From: Chitinophaga sp. E66
GTDB taxonomy: Bacteria; Bacteroidota; Bacteroidia; Chitinophagales; Chitinophagaceae
Direction: 5' to 3'
Assembly (NCBI GenBank): GCA_019285755.1
Contig: CP079103.1
Location: forward strand, 2,728,001 to 2,792,000
Length of the DNA: 64,000 bases
Shown: positions 39,832 to 49,038 of the stretch, in pieces
Layout: each line of letters starts with the position of its first letter
How positions within the stretch are numbered: position 1 is the first letter of the stretch
The notes under the pieces: model-generated
Told to the model about the DNA's origin: nothing
The model's input: the letters and a program-made list of their open reading frames with translations, nothing else
The model's database searches: none
Program-made: the position numbers and the translations under genes

Positions 39832-40813
39832 TAGATAACAGTCCCATTAGCCCGGTCCAGCTGGGACAGCTTTTCCACGTTGACGGTAAACAGCTCCAAC
39901 AACAATACAAGCACCATCTTAGCGACTTTCCTGTTTGGGAACAGAAGGAACATGCTGAGCACTGGATGCTATTTGAGCAGAATATCAGCCCTTATTTGAG
40001 CATTGATGAGACAGCCTTCTCCAGCGGAGAGTTGTATACGATTGTGACCAATAAGCTGGCTAAAGGTCGCAAAGGTTCTATCGTAGCGATGATAAAGGGG
40101 ACTCAGGCTGATTACCTGGTAGATATCTTGAAGAAGATACCTAAACGCGTCCGTAATACTGTGCAGGAGGTGACGCTGGATATGTCCGGCAGTTTGAATC
40201 TGGCCGTCAAAAGATGTTTCCCTAACGCCCATCGTGTAACCGATCGTTTCCATGTGCAGCAACTGGCGTTTGATGCTGTACAGGAGACCCGGATCCATTA
40301 CCGGTGGGAAGCACTCGAGCAGGAGAACCTGGCCTACGAGCAGGCTCGTAAACTACAACAGGCTTACCATCCAGAGGTTTTGCCTAATGGGGACACACTT
40401 AAACAGTTGCTGGCTCGCAGCCGGTATTTGCTTTTCAAACACCATCGGCTCTGGACCAGAGAGCAACAACAGAGAGGCGAACTTCTTTTTAGCCGCTACC
40501 CCGTTATTCAAAAGGCGTATCAGTTGTCTTTGCGGCTGGGAGAGGTCTACCGGGTGTCTACCTGTAAAGAGCAGGCATTTAAGAAGCTGGCTTTATGGTA
40601 TAATGACGTGGAAGAAGCGGGACTTGCGTCCTTCAGAACCCTTGCCAGGACGATAAAGAACCATTATCTGGGCATACTTAACTTCTTCAATAATAGAGCA
40701 ACCAATGCGGCCGCTGAATCATTCAATGCGAAGGTCAAAGCGTTTAGGAATAGCTTGAGAGGGTGAGAGATATTCAATTCTTCCTATTCAGGCTGGCGAA
40801 GTTGTATGCCTAA
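39832..40813 (+). CDS. ISL3-type DDE transposase, one frameshift near the end
   Basis: About 326 aa. The first DDE Asp lies in YLSIDETAFSSGELY, the second in VTLDMSGSLNLAVKRCFPNA with the following VTDRFHVQQLAFDAVQE, and the C-terminal Glu in FNNRATNAAAESFNAKVKAF. These blocks define the DDE_Tnp_ISL3 family. A one-base change near 40762 creates a stop, while the next frame gives the normal end VRDIQFFLFRLAKLYA (stop 40811-40813). If real, the transposase lacks its last ~16 residues. The start codon is not clear and may depend on translational coupling to the upstream ORF. Confidence 0.85.
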
Positions 40814-40844
40814 ACTTAGAATCCCCAGGAATTTGACTTGATCC

Positions 40845-40852
40845 CAGATATA
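40845..40852. repeat. Target-site duplication, right
   Basis: CAGATATA directly after the right end of the insertion sequence, identical to 39409-39416. Confidence 0.9.
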
Positions 40853-40904
40853 GGAGTGTATTCTGAATTGCTTTAGTGAATGTTTATAGAGCAAATTATA
40901 GAGT

Positions 40905-40937
40905 AAAAACAAAAAACCCGCGCTGTGCGCAGGTTTT
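40905..40937 (-). terminator. Terminator of the tRNA-Lys gene
   Basis: AAAACCCGCGC and GCGCAGGTTTT pair with one mismatch over a TGT loop. On the minus strand the stem is followed by a T-rich run. It starts 13 bp after the tRNA 3' end. Confidence 0.75.
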
Positions 40938-40949
40938 AAGATTTGTTTG

Positions 40950-41022
40950 TGATTCCGCTGGGACTCGAACCCAGGGCCCATACATTAAAAGTGTATTGCT
41001 CTACCAACTGAGCTACAGAATC
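40950..41022 (-). tRNA. tRNA-Lys (anticodon TTT)
   Basis: On the minus strand the acceptor arm GATTCTG pairs with CGGAATC with a discriminator A. The D arm is AGCTCAGTTGGTAGAGC, the anticodon stem ATACA/TGTAT encloses CTTTTAA (anticodon TTT), and the T arm contains GGTTCGAGTCC. The CCA end is not encoded. All stems are intact. Confidence 0.95.
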
Positions 41023-41112
41023 ATATCCGTTTCGTTTGGGATTGCAAAGATAGGAATTTATTTATTCGTTCCAAATATTCGCATGAAATATTTTTTCGCA
41101 ACTCGCTCATCC

Positions 41113-42129
41113 TCACTTCCGGCGCACGTTGAAGTTCGAAATTTCCTGAATTAGCTGCGCACGTCCTTTCTCCGGTCGATCCAGGAAAACATGGTGCGAT
41201 CCCTCCGGCAATGTTACGAACTGTTTACGCGGACTGTTCACCAACCGAAGCTGCAGCGCAAGCAGATCCTCCTGACGGCTCCAGTTGTCGTATTTGCCAC
41301 GGATGTAGAGCACCGGCACCCGAACATCCTTCGCATGCCATTGCCCGCGGCCCTGTGCGGTATAGAACGCCTCAGCACGATATCCCCCGGCACCGCCAAA
41401 ACACTGTCTTCATAAAAACCTACGGCCGTCTTGCCGAAAAGCTCCGCTAAAGCAGGGTCGCGCCAGAGGGCTTTATTGCTGTCGGGGATGGAGCGGTCCC
41501 AGGAATCGAGCAGCTGGGAGCGCGTGGCGCGGCGCAGCACGGGCGTGGAAGCGTAATTGAATTGCGTGGTATCGAGCGGGGAACGGAAGTACGCCGTGAA
41601 ATCCCAGGGCGCCTTTTCGTTGTAAAGACTGTTGAGCATGATGAGGGCAGACACGCGGTTGGGGTAGATGCAGGAATAATATCCCATCCATTGCCCGCCG
41701 GTAGCCCAGCCAAATAAGGTGACCTGCTTCACGCCGAGGCGGTCGCGGATGAAGTCGATCACGGCATGAATGTCGTGCGAGATCTCGGCAGAGGAGCCGG
41801 TGATGGTCCAGCGGCGGAGCGTATCGTAATCGGGCCGCGTAGAAGACTCCCAGCCTCGGGCGTCCATGATGAATACGTGCTGGCCTTCGCGGGCCAGGTC
41901 TTCGGCCAGCGATCCGCCCGCCACCGGTAAATCAAAGAAGCCACCGCGCCTGAACCTCCGCCATGCAACATCAGGATGGGCGGCTTGCGGCTGCGCTTCT
42001 TTACGGTGATCTCCTGACGAAGATCTTTACGCCGGGGTCGCTGTCTATCATAAAATCCTCACGGTGAACCGTCTGGCCATAGGCCAGTCCGGACGACAGC
42101 AAGGGTATTACGAGCAAGGTTTTCCACAT
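41113..42129 (-). CDS. Secreted alpha/beta hydrolase-like protein lacking the Ser nucleophile
   Basis: About 338 aa from the ATG at 42129, signal peptide ending LAYGQ. The fold is clear: LMLHGGGSG (oxyanion loop), VFIMDARGWESSTRPDYD, VTLFGWATGGQWMGYY at the nucleophile elbow, VPVLYIRGKYDNWSRQ with the acid, and LPEGSHHVFLD with the His. The elbow reads G-W-A-T-G-G, with Ala (codon GCT) where Ser is expected. Either the protein uses another mechanism or it has lost esterase activity. Indels lie near 42020, 41945 and 41325. Confidence 0.75.
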
Positions 42130-42174
42130 AATGTTTTTCGAGGTTCCGGGGCAAAAATACGATAAATTGCGGGC

Positions 42175-42710
42175 ATGACGGACACGTATATCCGCCGCGC
42201 CACGGAAGCCGACCTCCCGGCGCTGGCTTTACTCGAATACCAGACATTCTCCGACGCATTCAAACACCATTACGCGGAGACCGACTTCAACGACTTCCTG
42301 TCGAAGCATAAAAGTCCTGCAGCGGTGGAGAAAGCCTTCCGGCAGGAGGGGACCGAATACTACGTTGCACTGCAAGGCGATGAATACATCGGCTTCATCC
42401 AGCTCAACTTCAACAAGCAGCCCGACAACGGCGCCCTGCTGCCAGAGCCCGCCATGGAAATCGAAAAGGTCTACGTCCTGCAATCCACCCAGAGCAAAGG
42501 CGCCGGCAGGCAACTCATCCACTTCGCGCTCGCCCTCGCGGAAGAACGCCATATGCGCTCCGTATGGCTCGGCGTCTGGGAAAACAATCCCCGCGCCCGT
42601 GCGCTCTACGAAAGGGAAGGCTTCTCCGCATTCGGGAACATACCTTCCAGGTAGGCTCCCAACAAGACCGCGACCTGCTGCTCGGCAAAGTCATCACCGG
42701 CACCCGTTAA
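42175..42710 (+). CDS. GNAT-family N-acetyltransferase
   Basis: About 178 aa. It begins TYIRRATEADLPALALLEYQ and contains the acetyl-CoA motif A region AMEIEKVYVLQSTQSKGAGRQLIHFALA, with Q/R-x-x-G-x-G/A as S-K-G-A-G-R. WLGVWENNPRARALYEREGF is the typical motif B. An indel near 42635 shifts the last ~25 codons (EHTFQVGSQQDRDLLLGK). It resembles spermidine- or protein-N-acetylating GNATs; the substrate is open. The 45-bp gap to the divergent hydrolase gene implies overlapping promoters. Confidence 0.85.
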
Positions 42711-42803
42711 AATCCTATTACCATCCGGTAAAACCCTTACCACGTTCCCGGATTATATCCGAACTTGCTGTCAGTGCAATCGTTTGCACATAAAACGAAT
42801 TCC

Positions 42804-44169
42804 ATGAGAAAACTGCCCTTTACTGACCGCGCTCCTCAGTGCGCCGTCTCTTTCGCACAACAGACAGACAAAGACGCCCGCATGCAATGGTGGCGCGATG
42901 CCCGCTTCGGGATGTTCATCCACTGGGGCGTGTACGCCGTGCCCGCCGGCACCTACAAAGGCTTCCCCATGAACCGCGGCGGCGGAGAATGGATCATGAA
43001 CCGCAGCAAGATCCCCGTTGCCGAATACCAGGCTTATGCGCAGCAGTTCAACCCAACTGAATACGACGCGGAACAATGGGTGAAAATGGCAAAGGATGCG
43101 GGAATGAAATATATCGTTATCACCGCAAAGCACCACGACGGCTTCGCGCTGTTCGACTCCAAAGCCAGCGCCTGGGACATCGCCGACGCCACGCCCTATA
43201 AAAAGATCTCCTCAAACCACTCGCCGAAGCCTGCCGCAAGCACGGCATCAGGCTGGGATTTTATTACAGCCAGGCGCAGGACTGGAACAATCCCGGCGGC
43301 TCCGCCGCCCGCAAGGAAATGCATGAAGGCTGGCCTAACCCGGACAGCAACCGCATCAATGCCTATACAAAGCCCACAGCGGCCATTGGGACGCAGCACA
43401 GGAAACCAAGACCTTCCAGCAATATATCGATGAAGTGGCCGCCCCACAGGTCCGCGAGCTCCTCACGAACTACGGCGACGTTGCCGTAATCTGGTGGGAC
43501 ACGCCGACCAATATGACCGACGAAGCCGCGAAGAAGCTGCAAGCCGAACTGGCCCTTCAACCCAACGTCATTACCAACGACCGCCTCAAACGCCCCAACT
43601 TCCCCGGCGATTATAAAACGCCGGAACAGAAGATCCCCAACCTCAGCGAGCTCGACGGCACCGACTGGGAAACCTGCATGACCATGAACGGTACCTGGGG
43701 CTACAAAGCTACGACCACAAGTGGAAGTCGGTAGAAACAATGATCCGCAACCTGGTAGACATCGCCTCCAAAGGCGGCAACTATCTCCTCAACATCGGCC
43801 CCATGGCAGACGGCACCTTCCCGAAGCCAGCATCCAAAGCCTGAAAGGAATAGGGAGTGGATGAAAGTAAATGGCGAAGCGATATACGGCACGCAGGGCA
43901 ACCCGCTGCCCGTGCAAAAGTGGGGCAGGATAACGCGGAAAGCCAATGGTAAAAATACCACGCTCTATCTCTCCGTTTTCGAATGGCCGGCGGATGGGAA
44001 GCTGCTGGTAGATGGCCTCACCGCGAAAGTGACCAAAGCCAGCCTGTTGGGCGGTAATGGCAAGGTGACCGCGGCCCCCAATGGCTCCGGCACAATACTG
44101 AGCGTTCCGGCGAAGGGAACGAACGCCATCGCGACGGTAATTAAATTAGAAGTAGAAGGGAAGTTATAA
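42804..44169 (+). CDS. GH29 alpha-L-fucosidase, secreted
   Basis: About 455 aa. The catalytic domain starts [20 protein letters not shown], followed by [37 protein letters not shown] and [12 protein letters not shown], whose Asp is the expected GH29 nucleophile. The block [20 protein letters not shown] also fits GH29, and a C-terminal beta-sandwich follows. The signal peptide reads properly ([17 protein letters not shown]) only if indels near 42815-42860 are corrected. Further indels lie near 43200, 43375, 43710 and 43825. It should release fucose from glycans in the periplasm. Confidence 0.85.
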
Positions 44170-44182
44170 TCACCGTAATAGT

Positions 44183-44226
44183 AAAGGGCCGGAAGTGGAG
44201 CGTTGCCTGCGTCCGGCCCTTTTTAT
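44183..44226 (+). terminator. Terminator after the fucosidase gene
   Basis: AAAGGGCCGGA pairs with TCCGGCCCTTT, followed by more T. It isolates the fucosidase from the XrtN operon. Confidence 0.85.
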
Positions 44227-44291
44227 TATGCATATGGATATTACATCGAAAATTTATCCGCATCTCTTGTTTAATCCAAAATATTGATCTT

Positions 44292-44308
44292 ACTTTGTAG
44301 CTCAAAGT
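44292..44308. promoter_or_regulatory. Operator-like palindrome 1 upstream of the XrtN operon
   Basis: ACTTTG-TAGCT-CAAAGT is a perfect 6-bp inverted repeat around a 5-bp spacer. The same half-sites recur 55 bp downstream. Confidence 0.65.
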
Positions 44309-44346
44309 AGAATACAGGAGGCAACTCCCTTCTTTTTGGCTCACAC

Positions 44347-44363
44347 ACTTTGTATTTCAAAGT
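44347..44363. promoter_or_regulatory. Operator-like palindrome 2 at the XrtN operon start
   Basis: ACTTTG-TATTT-CAAAGT, the same palindrome with a different spacer, ends 9 bp before the ATG at 44373. Bound protein would cover the ribosome-binding or transcription start region, so repression is likely. No regulator gene is adjacent. Confidence 0.65.
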
Positions 44364-44372
44364 GCTTTTAAT

Positions 44373-46871
44373 ATGAAAAATAGCCTATCCCTTAAACAAC
44401 GACTCACGGATTACCGCTACCTGGTCTTCTTCTCGGCCCTGATGCTCAGCTTATTGCTTTTCTTCTTCGGCAACACGCTGAACACTGAAAACGATAACAC
44501 CTCCCTGACGCTATTCTTTATTCACGCCGGCCTTGCCATCCTTTGTCTGATCGGATACATTCAATCCGGTGAACCCAACAAAAAGACGTCCGCGCCATTG
44601 CTTTCCTCACAACCCTGATCAGCTGCTACGCCCTTAACCGGGAGTTCACCATCTTCCACGACACCACGCCCTGGATGGCCGTAGCGCTCCTGACAGCTGG
44701 CGCCACGTTGTTGTCGTTCCGCTACGCCGACCTGATGCCGGGGTGGGCGAGGGCCGTCACCGGCGTGTTGTCAGGCGCCACAATTTGCCTGTACCTCTAC
44801 CTCGCCATCTTCCTCATGCCATATTACCTGTTAGGCCTGTTCGCCATGCTGGGCCTGGCCATTGGCTTTCATGTGTTCGTACCGCTGCTCCTTGTGTACC
44901 ATACCATCTCCGCCACGATACACCTGAAACTGGCAAAGCCCGCCATCATCGGGGCGGCGCTTTCCCTTATTTTTGTTGCGGCCTTTTGTGCGAAGTATTC
45001 CCTGACCGTCCGCGACATCAATAAAATCTATAATCGTAACGTTGTGGAAGCCGGGAAGGCCTTCCGGTTTGGGTGGAAACCTCCCGCTCCCTGCAACCCG
45101 GGTTCGTCACGGAACGCGTATTGAAAACGGGGCTAACCTACCAGACTGCAGAAAACTACTGGACGCTGTTCGATATCAATGTGCCCCGCCGCAACTTCGA
45201 CGACCGCCGGTACCACGATCCCCTCATCGTGATCGCACAACTTTTCAGCGGCCACATCCACCCGCCCATTAGCGACCGTATCAAAATACTCGAAGCCCTG
45301 CACGACAGCCGCCACCAGGCTCAGGAGCGCCTCTGGTCGGGCGACAAGCTCTCCACCACATTCATCCACACCCGCGTGAAGCTCTGGCCTGAACAACACC
45401 TGGCCTACACAGAAAAAGCAATCACCGTCTATAACCACGACCAAAGCACCTGGCGCAACGGGCAGGAAGCCATTTACTCCTTCCAGCTTCCCGAAGGCGG
45501 CGTCGTTACATCGCTATCGCTCTGGATAGAAGGCAAGGAAGAAAAAGCCATCCTCACCACGAAAGAAAAAGCAGACTCAGCCTACAGAACCATCGTAGGC
45601 GTAGAATCCCGCGACCCGTCCGTAGTGCGCTGGCAGGAGGGCAACACCGTATCGGTGCGCGTATTCCCCGTGAACCCTACGGAATCACGGGTCTTCAAGA
45701 TCGGGATCACCGCTCCGCTTAAAATGGAAAACCGGAAGATGGTCTACGAGAACATCGCCTTCCGCGGCCCCGTCTTCGGCAACGCCACTGAATACACCAG
45801 CATCGAAAACGAAGGCAGCAAGCTCGTGGCCCGTAAAGTACCAGGCTTCTCCCGCAACGGAACAATACTGGAAGGGAAGGGGCCTACCGCCCGGACTGGC
45901 GCCTCGAAATGGAAGCTTTGCCCCTCCAGCCCAGGAGCTTCTCTTTCAACGGACATGCATACACCATCATGCCCCACGAAACCCAACGCTCCACCGTCAC
46001 CACTTCCGCCATCTACCTCGATATCAACCAATCCTGGACCTATGGCGATGTACGCCGCATGATCAACATGGCGGGCGACATCCCCGTCCGCGCATTCATC
46101 GGCGGCCAGATGGCCGACCTCCCCGACAGCGGTTTCCACGATGTCATCAAACCTTTACTGAACGACCGATTCAGCCTCTTCCCGTTCCACCGCCTCCCTG
46201 ACCCCGCCGGCGCGCTGGTCGTTACCAAAAGCACCGACGTTTCGCCCACGCTGGCCGACCTCGACCCCAGCGATTTCCGGAAGCGCCTAAGCGAAAAGCT
46301 AGCCGACCCCGCGTTCCCGAAGATCCGTCTCTACGACCTCGGCAGCCAGCTATCACCCTACCTCTCCAGCCTTCGCGCCTCCCGCGCGTTCCGCTATGAG
46401 AAAGGCTCGCAGGAACAACTCCGTGAACTCCTCAACAAAGGGCTCTTCGCCGACGACATGGAAACGGCCGATAAGGTCATCATCCACGAAGCCCAGGCGG
46501 CCATCACCCGGGAGGCCGACAGCTCCTCCGGCGGCACAGGCCCCGACCACCTCATGCGCCTCTTCGCCTACAACCACATCCTGCAACAGACAGGCAAAGG
46601 CCTCATCACCGGCAGCGCAGGACAGGAACACCTGGTAGCCGCCGCCAGAGAAGCCTACGTAGTGTCTCCGCTAAGCAGTCTAGTGGTGCTGGAAAAACAG
46701 GCCGATTATGACCGCTTCGGTATCAAAGACGAAGGCAACAGCCTGAAGAACGCCGCTATGAACGGCAACGGCGCTGTGCCGGAACCGCATGAGTGGGCGC
46801 TGATCATCCTTGCTTTTGTATCCGTATACCTATACCTCAACCGCCGCAGATGGACCGTCTACAACGCATAA
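44373..46871 (+). CDS. XrtN-system VIT-domain protein with C-terminal sorting signal
   Basis: About 832 aa. The N-terminal ~230 residues form about six TM helices (YLVFFSALMLSLLLFFFGN, YLAIFLMPYYLLGLFAMLG, IIGAALSLIFVAAFCAKYS). A periplasmic region with a VIT domain follows (VYNHDQSTWRNGQEAIYSF, LPEGGVVTSLSLWIEGKEEK, KADSAYRTIVG). The C terminus is an exosortase-type signal: PEPHEW, a hydrophobic stretch ALIILAFVSVYLYL, then NRRRW. This is the layout of the VIT protein always paired with XrtN. Indels lie near 44590, 45060 and 45875. Its last 22 bases overlap the XrtN start. Confidence 0.85.
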
Positions 46872-48177
46872 TACCCGCCTTGATCTGGACGGCCCTTTAC
46901 GCCGGCATCGCGCTGTTTGCCCTGGATGATTATATGGAGTGGGGCTCCAACGGGTTTATCCTCGGCGCGGCGACGGTGCCGGTCGTACTGCGGGCGGATG
47001 CGGCACAAAAACGCAGCCTGCGCTTCTTCTACGCGGCCCTGGCCTGCTGCGTACTGGCCTGGATGGCTCCGGCCAAAACATTACTTTTCGCCACGCTCGT
47101 GCTGGCACTCTGCTTCCTGGCAGACAGCCTCTTCGGCAAGATCAATGCCCTGCCCGTGATGGCGCTGATGCTCATGGCGCCCGTATTTCAGTACGTCACC
47201 AACATCTTTACCTTTCCTATCCGCCTGCACCTGACCCGCTTCGCCGGAAGCATATTGCGGCTGGCGGGGCGGCAGGTGACTACAGAGGGCAATGTCCTTA
47301 TCCTGGATGGCGCCGAGTTCTCCGTAGACCCCGCCTGCATGGGCCTCAGCATGATGGTCACCGCGCTGCTTTGCGGGATCGCGGCGGTAGGCATTGCGCA
47401 GCGGAAGACGGGGAAGCTGCTCCCGTTCTGGTTGCTGCTGGGATGGCTGGGAGGTATCCTTGTCCTCAATATTGGCAGCAACCTGTTCCGCATCGTTTTG
47501 CTCGTCCAGTTTCATATCCTGCCCGGCAACTACCTCCATGATGTAATAGGGCTTCTCTGCCTGGGGCTTTACGTCCTCATACCCGTCTTCTACCTCACCC
47601 CACGGCTGGTCAACCGCTTCGGGCGTAAGCCGCTGGAAAAACAGACCGCTGAGCAGCAGCCGCGCGCATCATCGCGCAGGCACACCTTTCATTGGCGGCG
47701 TGCATCTTCCTGCTTGCTTATAAGGTAACCCTGCCAAAGGAGGCCATGGCCCTCGCCACGCCCGTAGTGCCGGGATATACCGTCAACGCCATGAAAGATG
47801 GCGTCACTAAGCTGGAGCGCGAGGGCGCGCTCGTATATGTGAAGCGGATAAAGGATTGCTATTATACCGATCATCACCCCACCATCTGCTGGCAGGGGAG
47901 TGGGTTCGCTTTCCGGAAAGTGAAGGAAGAAAATATCGCCGGAATCACCTTGTTCACGGGCGTGCTGGAGAAAGGGAAGGACCGGTTATACACCGCCTGG
48001 TGGTACGACAACGGCGCCATGCAAACCGTTTCCCAGTTCGAATGGAGATGGAACGCCCTGCTGACCAGGAGCCATTTTTCCCTCGTAAATGTAACGGCAG
48101 AAAGCAAGGAAGCCCTCGCGGCAGAAATCCTCCGCATGCGCAAGGACGGCTCCATTAACCTGGCAATGGGAATGTGA
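46850..48177 (+). CDS. xrtN: Exosortase N (XrtN) with C-terminal periplasmic domain
   Basis: About 442 aa; starts at the ATG at 46850 inside the end of the VIT gene. About eight TM helices carry the exosortase triad: Cys in VDPACMGLSMM (~47326-47356), Arg in IGSNLFRIVLLVQFH, His in NYLHDVIGLLCLG. It is a membrane cysteine peptidase/transpeptidase that cleaves PEP-type C-terminal signals. After one indel near 47680 the protein continues with a last TM (LSLAACIFLLAYKVTLP) and a ~140-aa periplasmic domain (GITLFTGVLEKGKDRLYTAW) like the EpsI-type extensions of other exosortases. Its only visible client here is the upstream VIT protein. Confidence 0.88.
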
Positions 48178-48981
48178 TCAGTTCGTCCGGGCCGCGGGAT
48201 CCTGCTTAAAGATCTCGCTGAGTAAACGGTAAAGCTCCGGGTGATGCTCCTGCATCCTGTCCGGCTTCTCGAAGAAATACTCCGACACCACTGCCAGAAA
48301 CTCGCTTTCGTTCATGGCAGCATAAGGATTGATGTCGCTATGCCCTGATTCTATCCGGCGGATCTCTTCATGCATGGTCTTCAGCCAGGGAAGGCTGGCC
48401 ACATTGTGCAGCAGGGATTCCGGGAGGCCGTCCACATACCCGTCGGTTTTATCGACCAGGTGCACGAACTCATGAATGGCAGTATTACTCTGCCCGGCGT
48501 GTTCGGAGAACCCTGCCCGCAGGGCGCTGCGGGAAAGGAGCATTTGTCCGTTCATATGCCCGCTGCCCACCATGCCCAGGATATTGCGGCGGTCGCCCTC
48601 GAACTGGTAATGCTCGTCGAACGTATCGGGATAGAGAATGATATTGGTTAGATTTCGGTACTTCCATCCGGGGAAGCTGAAGATGGGGATGACGGCGCTG
48701 GCGGCGATGAGCACCTTATCAAGATCCTCCACCGGCGTGCCTACGCCTTCGATGTTGACGCGCCCCAGGAAGCCGTCTACTTCTTCCACGAAACGCTGCT
48801 GCTCGCCGGCAGTGAGTTGCTGGTAATAGCGCACGTGCTCCTGCAACATGCTGGCCGTGTTGGCGGGAACGGCGCCGGGCGCGGCTTTCTTTGGCCGGTA
48901 AAACCACCAGAAAAGGAAAAGGATCACCACGATAGGGATCAGTACGGGTAACATCCGCCCAATTTCGTAATTAAATGGCAT
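48178..48981 (-). CDS. MtfA-like zinc metallopeptidase, membrane-anchored
   Basis: Intact, 267 aa from the ATG at 48981. One N-terminal TM helix (VLIPIVVILFLFWWFYRPKK) precedes a cytosolic or periplasmic domain of the MtfA/YeeI family. HEFVHLVDKTDG carries the HExxH zinc motif, with conserved FPGWKYRNLTNIILYPDTF, GQMLLSRSALRAGF and the third-ligand region NESEFLAVVSEYFFEKP. E. coli MtfA cleaves peptides and interacts with the Mlc regulator. The anchored form is common in Bacteroidota. It diverges from the AsmA-like gene. Confidence 0.88.
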   Translation of the reverse strand: MPFNYEIGRMLPVLIPIVVILFLFWWFYRPKKAAPGAVPANTASMLQEHVRYYQQLTAGEQQRFVEEVDGFLGRVNIEGVGTPVEDLDKVLIAASAVIPIFSFPGWKYRNLTNIILYPDTFDEHYQFEGDRRNILGMVGSGHMNGQMLLSRSALRAGFSEHAGQSNTAIHEFVHLVDKTDGYVDGLPESLLHNVASLPWLKTMHEEIRRIESGHSDINPYAAMNESEFLAVVSEYFFEKPDRMQEHHPELYRLLSEIFKQDPAARTN

Positions 48982-49038
48982 TTGGAACAATTTTAGCAAA
49001 GAATTGTTTTTAATTACGAACAATCAACTGACCCATAC

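Larger units (their letters stand above)
39417..40844 (+). mobile_element. ISL3-type insertion sequence (ISAon1-like), 1,428 bp
   Basis: The ends are imperfect inverted repeats: left GGATCAAGTTGAAAAGTTGG, and right, read inward, GGATCAAGTCAAATTCCTGG. They share the first nine bases plus further matches. An 8-bp direct repeat (CAGATATA) flanks the element exactly. Inside are the N-terminal ORF and the DDE transposase ORF usual for ISAon1-like elements. The perfect target duplication suggests recent insertion. Confidence 0.9.

Noticed and set aside
40853..40950. Attachment-site copy of the tRNA-Lys 3' end marking an integrated island
   Set aside because: No second copy of the tRNA 3' sequence was found around 37,740-39,400 and no integrase gene is present.
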